Source: Aeromonas bestiarum
GTDB taxonomy: Bacteria > Pseudomonadota > Gammaproteobacteria > Enterobacterales > Aeromonadaceae
NCBI RefSeq assembly: GCF_000819745.1
Contig: NZ_CDDA01000038.1
Span: 62,001 to 126,000, forward strand
Direction: 5' to 3'
Length of the DNA: 64,000 nucleotides
Position numbers and translations under genes: made by a program. Below, one piece after another: positions 10,701-18,821 of this stretch. Position 1 is the stretch's first letter. Every line of letters begins with the position of its first letter. A model generated the notes under the pieces. It was given only the letters and a program-made list of their open reading frames with translations, had not been told where the DNA came from and ran no database searches.

Positions 10701-11287
10701 GCCTGCTCGCGCCCCTTTTGCCATGTTCTGCCCGCCGTCGATTCATAGGCCGATTTAAACTGGTCATAGAGGTCACGGCTATCGAGGTCACGTTCAAACT
10801 GGGCGATGTGGCCATGCTTACCGTAGTAACCGCACATCTCGTCAAATACCTTGACGAATACTGCAAGGAGCGCATCAATCTGTGTCTTGCTAATAACGTC
10901 CGCTTTTTGGTCAATGTTGAACAAAATGCTTTTCGATGGGATGGCAACCGCTCGTTTGAGATCGCCGCGCAGGATTTCGTTATCGCCACACTTTGGCAAG
11001 AACAGGTCAAGCGCGCAGGCGCCTTCGATCTGCCGGTTTTCGAGCAATAGCGCCAGCATCTTCAACAGGTGGGATTTACCTGACCCGAAGAAGCCGGAAA
11101 CCCAAACGCCATTGGCACCTTCATAGTTGTTGTAGGCGTCCAGAAAGGACTCAAGCCGCTTCTCGACTTCGTTGGTCAGTACGTATTCTTCGATTTCGAG
11201 GCGAAGGCTTGCTCCATCGTCAGCTTTGATGACCCCTTCAATCGGGCGATCAACGGGCTTGTTAAAAATGGTCTTAAGAGTCATCAC
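7736..11287 (-). CDS. brxC: BREX ATPase BrxC
   Basis: This 1183-residue protein matches BrxC/PglY in size and sequence. Walker A (F-G-S-G-K-S-H) is at 67-73 and a Walker-B-like segment (F-F-V-D-E-V-G) lies near residue 257. BrxC is a large AAA+ ATPase required for BREX defence and methylation. A Pro/Ala-rich linker near residue 1130 precedes the conserved C-terminal tail. The start offers two adjacent ATG codons; it lies 11 nt after the brxB stop. The 3' end overlaps the accessory ATPase gene by 4 nt. Nothing in the reading frame suggests damage. Confidence 0.95.
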   Translation of the reverse strand: MMTLKTIFNKPVDRPIEGVIKADDGASLRLEIEEYVLTNEVEKRLESFLDAYNNYEGANGVWVSGFFGSGKSHLLKMLALLLENRQIEGACALDLFLPKCGDNEILRGDLKRAVAIPSKSILFNIDQKADVISKTQIDALLAVFVKVFDEMCGYYGKHGHIAQFERDLDSRDLYDQFKSAYESTAGRTWQKGREQALLEAKNIAKAYALVTGSDETLAMGILDKYRSQYRVSIEDFAEQVNAYIESQSPDFRLNFFVDEVGQYIAENVKLMTNLQTIAESLATKCRGRAWVIVTAQEEMGTVVGEMGKQQGNDFSKIQARFANRMKLTSADVAEVIQKRLLMKTEDGVRLLSDIYHAEANNFKTLFDFADGSQTYRNYQDRDHFIHSYPFIPYQFALFQSAIQNLSQHNAFEGKHSSVGERSMLGVFQQVAIQIGDHEIGQLATFDLMFEGIRTALKSNIQRAIIQAENHLDGPFAIRLLKTLFLVKYVKEFKPTVRNLCVLMLGSFNRDLPQLRKRVEEALSLLEQQTYVQRNGELYEFLTDEEKDVEQEIKITEVESSDVAAELEKIIFDYVIKHRKIRYDASSSNGQGQDYPFSRKLDDRLHGREYELAIHVISPFHEHAESEQMLRTSSAYKTDELFVLMPADERLIRDILMYKRTEKYIRHNITITQQEAVKRILTDKGFQNRERYAELQQRVQNLMGKAKLFVAGADIEIGSEDAQTRVLRGFHELIARIYPNLRMLRGIAYTENDISQCLKASGEGLFGNDVTSLAESEQELLAFIQSNNRGGVRTTLKNLLEKFERKPYGWYYAAVLCTLANLCARGKVEVRVDGNLLEEDDLERALRNTHGHGNVVLEPQVEFTQSQVRVLKEFYEDFFDAPPGASEAKALGKETNTALQELMHQLTPLAAQASQYPFLNALKPVLEKLKELTGKPYTWYLTELARQEDALLEMKEGIIDPVRKFMSGPQKEIFDNAHKFVQTQEPNFTYVQGGEVTEISEKLHDPRCFTGNRIQQVKMLVDSLAEKVSQVVQQTRAHAKDTLQTMQTRMQGMGEYQKLPQERQAELDKPYQELICHIEQQPLIAVINDRLRYFEEQGYQKLLSRMVDLATPRPVVTPTASPAKPGDKAPPAPQPPKVEYVNVRQVRATYDKAWLADETDVEHYLESMREALLDEIRKGKRVQI

Positions 11288-11298
11288 GCTTCCCTCGT

Positions 11299-11910
11299 TT
11301 ATGCTTCGCAGTGAAAGATATTGAATGCCCGGTAGTACTTGTCATCATGCAGCCTTCCAAAGAGATCGAGCGATGCTCCAGACTCGATCGAATGGGTGTA
11401 GGCTCCAGGAAAAAACATGACGGTCGGTTTTTCTTTCGCCGTGCTCTGCAAATTGTTCAAGACGTTATGTGAGCGAATGTAGGGGAACACTTCGCCCACA
11501 CCGGTCAGAAAAAGAACCTGGAAATCACTGTTTGCCAGCTGGTCCGCAATAGCCGGGACAAGATGCGTTTCGGGATCCAGCACACCTTGCAAGAGCTCTT
11601 TAAGCTGTTCTTTCGATACAGACTGCTCCATGTCGATGATCTGGTCCCAGATTTCACGTTCTTTGAGGATTTCTACCGAAAGGTCATACAGATTGATCTC
11701 CAGAATGAGGACTCCTGCCTGCTCGAGACGATTAATCAACTGACGCTGGAGCCGCTCCATTTCGACGGACTCCTCCGGCTTGAAGGGGCAGATGAAGAAC
11801 GGGACCTCGTTACCGAGACCTTGCATGTTGAGAAAACGTTGGCCCGTGATCACAGCAAAGAGATGCTGAAATCTTTCCTGCATCGGCATTATGGCTATAT
11901 CAGCTGCCAC
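11299..11910 (-). CDS. brxB: BREX protein BrxB (DUF1788)
   Basis: A 203-residue protein of the DUF1788 family, found in BREX type I loci between brxA and brxC. Its biochemical role is unknown, but in characterised systems it is needed for defence. The likely start is GTG at 11910, which shares one base with the brxA stop (TAGTG), with a purine-rich AAAGGGGAG sequence just upstream. It is hydrophobic/acidic without a visible catalytic motif. Length and neighbours are standard for the family. Confidence 0.9.
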   Translation of the reverse strand: MAADIAIMPMQERFQHLFAVITGQRFLNMQGLGNEVPFFICPFKPEESVEMERLQRQLINRLEQAGVLILEINLYDLSVEILKEREIWDQIIDMEQSVSKEQLKELLQGVLDPETHLVPAIADQLANSDFQVLFLTGVGEVFPYIRSHNVLNNLQSTAKEKPTVMFFPGAYTHSIESGASLDLFGRLHDDKYYRAFNIFHCEA

Positions 11911-12521
11911 TACACGCTCCCCTTTAGTTCTGATTCAAATACAGGTAAGTACATAACCCCCATGGGGCTAACTTGATTGAGTAAGTCCACCATTCTCGGG
12001 CTAAGCATGGCCGCGTGTATCACGTTGTTGGCCGTTAGAAGATCGGCATCTCGTAACATCTTGAACAGAACCTGCCGCAATTTACCTCGGGTTGCTGAGG
12101 AGATGTCATCCAGCTCTGAATGCCACTCGGATTTTCGGTTGAAGAAAGAGTCAAAATCCTCGTAGTTCAGGTCACTTTTCAGCGTGATGTAGCGCTCCCG
12201 AAGCACTTCGACAGCAAAATCAGCGATAAATCTATAGCGACGGCAAACGGCGAACCACAGGAGATAAGCCTGCTCTTGGCGACTTGCCTCGACCAGAAAT
12301 TCAAGTTCACTTTGGCTCAATAGCCTAAGGCGGGAGATGACCTCGCGGCAGATTCGCTGGAGTGTATTCAGTGTCCTTGTCTGAAGTAAATTTTCTGTGA
12401 TGACTTTGTCACGGACAGCGTTCCAATTACCAAGATCAAGGTACATCGCAGCTAGCTCTATCGACTCGCGGTGAAAGAGGCAGCCCGTTGTAAATGACAT
12501 GCTGTATCTGTCGTTACTCAT
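11910..12521 (-). CDS. brxA: BREX protein BrxA (DUF1819)
   Basis: A 203-residue DUF1819 family protein, normally the first core gene of type I BREX. The family is a small helical DNA-binding protein similar to the RNA-polymerase-associated NusB fold, according to published structural work on BrxA. The ATG at 12521 overlaps the end of the upstream HTH gene by 8 nt, so the two are translated together. No anomalies are visible. Confidence 0.9.
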   Translation of the reverse strand: MSNDRYSMSFTTGCLFHRESIELAAMYLDLGNWNAVRDKVITENLLQTRTLNTLQRICREVISRLRLLSQSELEFLVEASRQEQAYLLWFAVCRRYRFIADFAVEVLRERYITLKSDLNYEDFDSFFNRKSEWHSELDDISSATRGKLRQVLFKMLRDADLLTANNVIHAAMLSPRMVDLLNQVSPMGVMYLPVFESELKGSV

Positions 12522-12732
12522 TTTTGGTCAGGGCTCCTTTTTTGTTATATTCAGCAGCTCCACCAGCCTTCACCCACTCGTCCACCTCGTCTTTCTTGAA
12601 CTTCCAGAGGCGGCCCATTCGATGGGCAGGCATTCCATGTTTATCAATCCACTTGTAGACGGTGTCATTGCTGACCCCGAGGTACTTGCAGATCTCACTT
12701 ATCGATAACCAGCGGTCTTCCATATCTGCCAT
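12514..12732 (-). CDS. Small helix-turn-helix (excisionase/HTH_17-type) protein leading the BREX operon
   Basis: A 72-residue protein consisting almost entirely of a winged-helix/HTH_17 domain: L-S-I-S-E-I-C-K-Y-L-G-V-S at 9-21 is the recognition-helix region, followed by the wing G-M-P-A-H-R-M-G-R-L-W. The start at 12732 has a strong GAGGAG ribosome site 9 nt upstream. It is the first gene of the BREX transcript and overlaps brxA. It is far smaller than the WYL-domain regulator BrxR (about 290 residues) that leads several BREX loci, so it may be an alternative autoregulator. Binding targets are inferred only. Confidence 0.8.
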   Translation of the reverse strand: MADMEDRWLSISEICKYLGVSNDTVYKWIDKHGMPAHRMGRLWKFKKDEVDEWVKAGGAAEYNKKGALTKNE

Positions 12733-13642
12733 TTTTCAAACTCCTCGCTGGCGATTTGGGTTAAGCCATGCACTCGCCAGAGGTGAAGTTCCCCCGCGAT
12801 TTAATTACTTGAAAATACACTAGTTAGCCGCTTGGTATCAAACGCTCTTTACCGATTAAAGCCGATTATTACTGAAGGCATCGATACCAGATGCTTCATC
12901 CAGACCAGTTCCCAACGTCACTGAGTTGTACTGGTGGATTTAAATGAGGCTTTCGCGTCTGAATCGCCACCACAACGCGCCACTACATCATTCACTCCGT
13001 CTGCAATGCAACCGCCCATAGATCTCACTTATTAACCCCAAAATGCCTATAGGATGAACTCGCCTCTGTTGGTGTTGCTGTCACGTACTTCCACTTGCGG
13101 TAGTAAGCCAAGCAGCGGCGCGACAAGCCAGACCGATCTGGGACGAGTAGGATGGAAGCTGAAAAAATGATCACTTTTCCTGAAGCACGGCTGGTGGCAT
13201 GCTGTTGCCAGCGTGGCGCATCAAACGAGTCCTGGTCGCAAGTGGGTCCATCGGAGGGTCGCAGATTTCCGAGACTATCTTTACGCCAAGTAAACCGAAC
13301 ATCGGTTTTGGCATTGCTGTCACGCACTATATGTCGCCCGTATACTCATGACGATACTGGTTGCATGAACATGTCGCATTTTGGAACACACGTTGAAAGC
13401 TTGGGTTGATAACTGGCTCGTCTGACAATGCCTGTATGCAAAGCTGTGTTGGCCTAGATCATCTCATGGGCTCCCCTACGAGTTGATTGATCCAAGGCTC
13501 AATAGAGACGATGCTGCCGCCCTTTCGTGGCGGCAGGATGAACATGTGGTAAATTGATGACCGATCATTACTCTCTGGCCAGGGTTGCCGTCTATGTCGA
13601 CGTAGTGCATGTAGCATCCAAGGCGGCCATTTGAGCTATGAA
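12733..13642. other. Gene-poor 910-bp spacer between BREX and the satellite module
   Basis: No convincing gene was found. Two overlapping open frames (13025-13327 minus, 100 codons; 13152-13409 plus, 85 codons) have Cys/Arg/Ser-rich translations without recognisable domains and lack good ribosome sites. The BREX promoter should lie at its left end. The rest may be decayed DNA from the join between the BREX cargo and the satellite-like backbone. Confidence 0.5.
12748..12780. promoter_or_regulatory. Inverted repeat in the BREX leader
   Basis: CTGGCGA (12748-12754) and TCGCCAG (12774-12780) form a perfect 7-bp inverted repeat separated by 19 nt, just upstream of the HTH gene start. It could be an operator for the HTH protein or a leader hairpin. 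A weak sigma70-like pair (TTGATA, 18 bp, TATTTT on the minus strand) lies further upstream, near 12810-12840. Confidence 0.3.
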
Positions 13643-14800
13643 CTATTCCTCGGTTATCGGCATTTCGTCTTGTTGTTTCATCGCTTCCTCTGCAAGCATT
13701 TTCTCTATCTGCTTTTTACGCGCTGGTAGCCAGATTTCCCGTTGATATTCCTGCTTTGCCTGATAGGCCCGTGATTCTGCTTCCAATTCCTCATCAGTGA
13801 TACCACCCTCATTGTCGTCGTATACTTGCTCAATTAGGGCAACCTCTTGCTTAACTTCGAGTAAGAGTGCCTTGGGAACCTCGAACCCGTTAGCCTCGAT
13901 CAAGTTAGCCGTCTCAATGGCAGATAGATTTTCCTCATTTCGTAATGCAAATGCCGCCTTCTGGAAAGCGATCTGTTGTGCCTTTGCTTGTGCGCTGGCG
14001 GCTTGAACTTCCATTCGAGTAATGACGGACTCTAGCTCTGACATCCTTTGGCTAGGGCCAAATAGAGCTTGTGATAAAGCCATTTCTTTAGGCATAGGCT
14101 CACTGTCAGCCATGTAATGTGTTCCGCCTACTGAATACAGTGCTTCTATCCTCGCTACCATATCGCCCTGCTGTTTCCACATCAGGAAATAGCGGCTTTT
14201 AGCCAGAACCAGTAAGTCGCCGATACCACTAGACGGCGCTACAGCCATCATTTGTATCTCTGGAGGGATGTTGAACATGGACGTATAGCCACCAGCATTA
14301 TAATTAGCCCAGCTCTCACCCAGTGCGGGGAGAGTAAACTCCTCGACTACCCTTAGCTTCTCACCGGATCGACCAACCTTGGATCGATCCGTTTTTAGGT
14401 TTTTTACTTTTTTTTCTAGCGAGGACTCTGCTGTGCCTTTTCCTCCCTGAATGCAATGCTTGTATCCATTTGATTTAGCTTTATTTTTGTTTTTTTGATC
14501 TTCATCGGTAGTGATTCGAATTGGGGTATCTGGTGTGAACCGATCCATAGACTGATCCACGGTTCGATCCGTGTTCTTGTCCTTAGCTTTGTTGGCAAGT
14601 CGCTCACCGGTCCTCGGATCGTACTCGGACAGGTTGATTTGCTCATTTTCAGGATCAGTCAGTGCGCCCCTTAACCCAGCCTTTGCCGTATTCGGGTTCA
14701 AATCAAACTGTCGGGCGTACCCTGCCACCGATAGGCTAGGATAATTGACCGCATAATTAGCACGGTGAAACACCCAATCAGTCTTAGTCTTGCTAGTCAC
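13643..14800 (-). CDS. Protein with terminase-small-subunit-like HTH N-terminus
   Basis: A 385-residue protein. Residues 10-50 (A-N-Y-A-V-N-Y-P-S-L-S-V-A-G-Y-A-R-Q-F-D) resemble the N-terminal HTH of phage terminase small subunits that choose packaging DNA. Residues 60-150 are low-complexity and rich in D, R, K and T. Residues 255-375 are predicted coiled coil with many Ala, Gln and Glu, as expected for an oligomerising protein. Gram-negative phage-inducible satellites often carry terS near alpA and a primase, which this neighbourhood matches. The assignment is tentative; a plasmid or satellite replication accessory protein is the main alternative. Confidence 0.4.
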   Translation of the reverse strand: MTSKTKTDWVFHRANYAVNYPSLSVAGYARQFDLNPNTAKAGLRGALTDPENEQINLSEYDPRTGERLANKAKDKNTDRTVDQSMDRFTPDTPIRITTDEDQKNKNKAKSNGYKHCIQGGKGTAESSLEKKVKNLKTDRSKVGRSGEKLRVVEEFTLPALGESWANYNAGGYTSMFNIPPEIQMMAVAPSSGIGDLLVLAKSRYFLMWKQQGDMVARIEALYSVGGTHYMADSEPMPKEMALSQALFGPSQRMSELESVITRMEVQAASAQAKAQQIAFQKAAFALRNEENLSAIETANLIEANGFEVPKALLLEVKQEVALIEQVYDDNEGGITDEELEAESRAYQAKQEYQREIWLPARKKQIEKMLAEEAMKQQDEMPITEE

Positions 14801-15075
14801 TCGTTTATGACTCCCTTCTGTATCAGTGGCGTTGCTATGAGCCTTGGATGTTTTGTCGCGGTCATATCCCGTTTACCTGCATTCGTGTTTCATATGCCCA
14901 GAAACGTGGGTCATAAATCAGTTTGCGCCTTACTGGTAAACGACAAATAGGCCAGCTAGCAAAGGCATACTTCCCAGTAAATAGTGGCAGGCAGTGTGAT
15001 CACCGGCATCTGTTACTTGTTGTGCCATCTCAATGCCCTCCTCTACATGATTTGCGCCTCATATAACGCTAAAAG

Positions 15076-15324
15076 CAGAGGTGACCGGGGTAACTAGGTA
15101 GCTGCACCGCTATAGCTCTTGTCAGCACTGGGCTTAATACGGTTACCTCTGATTGGCTTTGTGTCGATTTCAGCGGTTACCAGTCATCCAGAGGTAATTT
15201 GCCACTAAACATTACCTCTCTGGTTACCTAGGTTACCTCTGGCTATATTTTCAGCGGTAACCAAGAAGCCCTGACGCTTTAAGGATTAGAAAGCATGATT
15301 ACCTAGTTACCTCGGTTACCTTTG
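15076..15324. repeat. GGTTACC iteron cluster, putative origin of the island
   Basis: About ten copies of a GGTTACCTCTG-like unit in both orientations lie within 250 bp. Examples are 15076-15086 (inverted, one mismatch), 15141-15150, 15174-15183, 15189-15198 (inverted), 15211-15218, 15221-15230, 15231-15241, 15252-15263 (inverted) and three in tandem at 15298-15322. They sit 150-400 bp downstream of the stop of the DUF927 ATPase gene. Iterons beside a primase/helicase gene are the layout of P4-type and PICI satellite origins. The remaining 14801-15476 spacer holds no convincing gene. Confidence 0.6.
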
Positions 15325-15476
15325 TTTTTCTCTGCGCCCGCACATGTGGATAGGCCTAGATATTTGGGCATCATTTCTAGCTGGCGTGGTGTTCAATTCA
15401 GCCATGTATCATGCATTTGAACTTAGGAAAGGCCGCATGATGGGGCGAACTATCGGTTCTCTCCCTAGCTGTGCAC

Positions 15477-17735
15477 TTAATGGGCCTCAGTGTCATCCTC
15501 TTCGGCAGCGATTACGCCATAACCAAAGACATACACCTTGATCGGCTTGCGGGAGCCTGGGACCTTGATGGTGGCTTGGGTCTTGTCCTTATCAAACTTG
15601 GAGATCCAGCCCTTATCTTTTGCCAGTTTGGCAGCCTTTCTGGGATCCCGGCCCTTGGTGATCACTTTCCACCCTTCCGGGAGTACATAGAAAGACATTG
15701 CTGAATCTTCACCGATGCCTTCAACCTTGCGAAAACCGACCATGTTCGGGGGCAGTAAATTGGGAGTGTTCCAATCGGCAAAGCGGCTTTGATTCAGGGT
15801 GAAAAACTCGCGGATCTGGCGCAGGGTCGCGGCATCCTCTTGATTGCCAAGGTGGCCACGCTCGGCTAGCCACGCCTTGAGGCAGACACTGGTTGCTTTG
15901 ATCGCTTCACCCTCCGGCCAGCCTGTCACCCCCAGCCTTGTGGCCAACTCACCGGCAGCTGCCACCAACGCAAACCGGTTGATGGCTCGCCCAACCTGAC
16001 TGCCGGCATCCTTCGGGTCCCATTTGTCAGCAAGACGCTTGATCTCGCCCGTCAGGTGTTCGCAGTACAGTTCCATATTGGTGGTCAGAGGCTCAAGAAA
16101 GGCGCGAATGGCAGTGCCATGGAAAAGGTCGGCGTTGGCCTTGAGCGTATCGGCAAAGACTCGCCCGTTGCCCATGTCATGCAGTTGTTCAAACGCGCCA
16201 TGCCGACCGGTATCACTTGGAACTTGGATAACGCGAACCTCCATACCTGCTTGGGTACGCTTTCCACTACTAGCCACATGGTCTTCTAGCGACAGCTCTC
16301 CGGTGCTCAGAAACAGCAAACGCCAAGTCTTACGCTCTCTCAACTCGCCGCTCTGTTGTGCCCGGCCTTTGCCCTGGCCGTTTGCCAGCATGTAGGCCAC
16401 TTCGCCCGCTTCCTTTCCGTCCAGCTCGCCGATTTCATCCAAACAGAGCAAAGCATCATTACGACGACTGGCAATCCCCTCAATGGCGTTACCTGTAGCT
16501 CGCCAAGTGTGGCAGAAACGCTTACCTCCATAGATGCTGGCAGCCGCCAGCATGATGGTAGTCTTGCCGTCTGTACTCTCCCCTTTGAGATGAAAGCCGC
16601 CTCCTTCCATGCCGACCAGAGAAAGTAGAGGGGCCGCAAACGCCAGAGAAAACGCAAAGCAGAGGCGAGAGTTTCCCATCGCCAGCGCCGCCACCCCCTG
16701 TTGCCACTCGGCCAGACTGCCGGACTCGGTAAAGTCATTTAATGCGTATTCTGCAGATTGAAGGATCACCCCCTCGGCATCCGGCCCGATAGCACTCTTC
16801 GGCAATACATAGGCACGGCCATGCCAGCCGATACGTCCCACGCAAGCCACCTGTTTGCCCGGTTCGCAGAACATCAGGTATTCGATCAGCTTCCGCTTGT
16901 TGCCGAAGTCGATGAACGGCAAGCCCCCCCTCAGCAGGGCCTTGAGAGCATCATCACCACCACGAGAGACAAGCGCTTCCATCGGCATAGCCCACAGGCA
17001 GGCCCGGCCCTTGCGATCATGCCATTCCAGCAAGCGACCCCAGTCTCGCCCCTGCTCATTAGATGTATCAGCTAATACGCGGATCGGGCTGGCAATCGGC
17101 ACCAATTCATGACGAGCATTGTCACCACGGCCCGCCATCATGGAAGCGCAAAGACGATTCCCCTGGATCTCAAACCCTTCCGGGAGCACGTGCCCCTCTG
17201 CTATCTTGCCTTTACCGTCTTGTTGAGAGGGGACAACCTCAGCTTCTAACTCTGCAGCGATGCACTGTTCAAGTTTCACAATGTCCACCAACTGCCACGG
17301 CTCGGCGTTTTGGCCTTGGATACCCCGATAGATCACAGCATTGGGGGCTTGCATCATCAGTTCGATAACTAGCCGCTTCGCCTTCTCGGGTGCGAGCGGG
17401 CCCATCTGGTGGACAATTATCTTATTAGTTGTGTCCTTATCAGCCATTGGCCAAAGCTTTACGGGTTTATCAAGCTGACGTGGATAGACGCTCAAAGCCT
17501 CTTCCGGTTCAGGCTCCGCATCAATGGGGTTGTCAGCCTCAATTGCTAGATTATGAGCTCGCTGCCACACTTTACGATGTTCGGCGCCACGGGCGACTTG
17601 TTCGCCGATATGGATCACGACGACATCATGGCGTTTTAGGTCAGCAAACTTGATAAAACCCGAACCAGGGTGCTTTGCGCCTGCAACATCTGCGACAAAT
17701 TGGGGGCTGGTAGCCCCCATGGTTGCAGTAGCCAT
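15477..17735 (-). CDS. DUF927 primase/helicase-type ATPase of the island
   Basis: A 752-residue protein. The central DUF927 domain (about residues 250-560) has Walker A G-E-S-T-D-G-K-T-T near 387 and Walker B A-L-L-C-L-D-E-I near 431. The first 200 residues are divergent and include a region typical of the TOPRIM-like or DUF-type primase N-termini of these elements. DUF927 proteins are replicative helicase/primases of phages, satellites and islands. The GTTACC iterons downstream are a plausible target. Its ATG shares one base with the stop of the 216-residue gene (TGATG), so both belong to one operon with the AlpA-type gene. Confidence 0.75.
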   Translation of the reverse strand: MATATMGATSPQFVADVAGAKHPGSGFIKFADLKRHDVVVIHIGEQVARGAEHRKVWQRAHNLAIEADNPIDAEPEPEEALSVYPRQLDKPVKLWPMADKDTTNKIIVHQMGPLAPEKAKRLVIELMMQAPNAVIYRGIQGQNAEPWQLVDIVKLEQCIAAELEAEVVPSQQDGKGKIAEGHVLPEGFEIQGNRLCASMMAGRGDNARHELVPIASPIRVLADTSNEQGRDWGRLLEWHDRKGRACLWAMPMEALVSRGGDDALKALLRGGLPFIDFGNKRKLIEYLMFCEPGKQVACVGRIGWHGRAYVLPKSAIGPDAEGVILQSAEYALNDFTESGSLAEWQQGVAALAMGNSRLCFAFSLAFAAPLLSLVGMEGGGFHLKGESTDGKTTIMLAAASIYGGKRFCHTWRATGNAIEGIASRRNDALLCLDEIGELDGKEAGEVAYMLANGQGKGRAQQSGELRERKTWRLLFLSTGELSLEDHVASSGKRTQAGMEVRVIQVPSDTGRHGAFEQLHDMGNGRVFADTLKANADLFHGTAIRAFLEPLTTNMELYCEHLTGEIKRLADKWDPKDAGSQVGRAINRFALVAAAGELATRLGVTGWPEGEAIKATSVCLKAWLAERGHLGNQEDAATLRQIREFFTLNQSRFADWNTPNLLPPNMVGFRKVEGIGEDSAMSFYVLPEGWKVITKGRDPRKAAKLAKDKGWISKFDKDKTQATIKVPGSRKPIKVYVFGYGVIAAEEDDTEAH

Positions 17736-18385
17736 CAGATGAAGTACTCCTTGAATACCGCCATGAACGAGTCATGCGCGATCTTCACCTCTTCCGGTGT
17801 CAGGTTGGCGGGCAGGCATGCTTGATACTTCGCCCAAATGTCGTCCGGCTTGTCAGCGAGGCTGGCTTTGATCAGTTCAAGGATGTTTTCCTGTGGTGCT
17901 GTGATCACTAGCCCGTCACGGATAGGGGGCTCTTGAACTGGCAGCAGATCGGCCAGTTTACCTTCGTCATCATTCTGGTTGGCGTCTTTGGGCTTGCTGT
18001 TGGCTGCCTTATGGGCAGATGTCATCTTGGCGTATGCCAGTTTGACCAACTTTAGGTCGGCCAGAAGTGGGCCAAGCAATGCCGTTAGGTCGCTCGGAGG
18101 AACGTCTGCCTGGTTGCCTCTGAGCAGCTCCACCAGCACATTTGAATAACGCTTCATACGATTAGCCATTCCCGACCAACGGGTATGGACGCAAATCACA
18201 TCCAAGTTGGACAGTTGCTCAGCCAGCGGATACAGCAACTCGACTAAGTTGGAATAGGGCAGGCACTTACTATCGGTGTTACAAGCGTGACGTAGCGCAA
18301 CAGTGAGATTAAATGCCTGTTTGAACTGAGCATGAATTACTTGGGCCTGGGCTTGAGGTGGTGCAGTCTTTACTTTTGTCGACAT
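17735..18385 (-). CDS. Unknown helical island protein
   Basis: A 216-residue protein I do not recognise. It is mainly helical, with a charged linker around residues 125-145 (K-P-K-D-A-N-Q-N-D-D-E-G-K). It lies 8 nt downstream of the AlpA-type gene and overlaps the DUF927 gene, so it is probably a replication or regulatory accessory of the same element. No catalytic motif or membrane segment is seen. Confidence 0.6.
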   Translation of the reverse strand: MSTKVKTAPPQAQAQVIHAQFKQAFNLTVALRHACNTDSKCLPYSNLVELLYPLAEQLSNLDVICVHTRWSGMANRMKRYSNVLVELLRGNQADVPPSDLTALLGPLLADLKLVKLAYAKMTSAHKAANSKPKDANQNDDEGKLADLLPVQEPPIRDGLVITAPQENILELIKASLADKPDDIWAKYQACLPANLTPEEVKIAHDSFMAVFKEYFI

Positions 18386-18393
18386 ATCGCCCC

Positions 18394-18615
18394 CTATACC
18401 GCCACGTTGCGAGCGGCGATGCGCTCAGCAATCCACTCGTCGATCTCGGACTCAACGAAAGCCACTGAGCGCCCCCCGAGGCGAACGGTATGCGGGAAGC
18501 TGCCTTGGGACATGAGATCGTAGATGCTGGATTTGCTAAGACCAGTGCGTTGGCAGACCTCACGTACCCGAATAAGGTAGTGCTGAGTGGGATGGGGTGC
18601 AGTGCGATTTTCCAT
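18394..18615 (-). CDS. AlpA-family transcriptional regulator/excisionase
   Basis: A 73-residue protein with the AlpA/HTH_17 fold: L-I-R-V-R-E-V-C-Q-R-T-G-L-S-K-S-S-I-Y (about residues 14-32) followed by wing residues S-F-P-H-T-V-R-L-G-G-R-S-V-A-F. The ATG at 18615 is chosen because AAGGG lies 9-13 nt upstream; a longer frame would need a TTG start without such a site. In P4 and PICI satellites AlpA-like proteins activate the replication operon or promote excision, and here the gene heads the DUF927 operon. Confidence 0.85.
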   Translation of the reverse strand: MENRTAPHPTQHYLIRVREVCQRTGLSKSSIYDLMSQGSFPHTVRLGGRSVAFVESEIDEWIAERIAARNVAV

Positions 18616-18821
18616 ATTGGTATAACCCTTCTGGTTCGAGAAAGTCATTATCGACCGAGGAATTACATCCAATTTAAACAACGAGAAGCAGGGGGAACGT
18701 TATCAAAAAACCTATGGGGAGGTTATCGAAGCCTTGGGGAATGTCATAACCCGCATCGCTTGGAAGCGAGGTGTAGTGCGGGTTGCAATATGGGGGAGGT
18801 TTATTGAGAACGTAGAGGAGG

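Noticed and set aside
1..12732. BrxL at the end of the BREX operon
   Set aside because: The operon leaves the window inside pglZ, so absence or presence of brxL cannot be judged.
13025..13409. Overlapping 100-codon and 85-codon open frames in the BREX spacer
   Set aside because: They are on opposite strands over the same DNA, rich in Ser/Arg/Cys, without domain or ribosome-site support; neither can be preferred.
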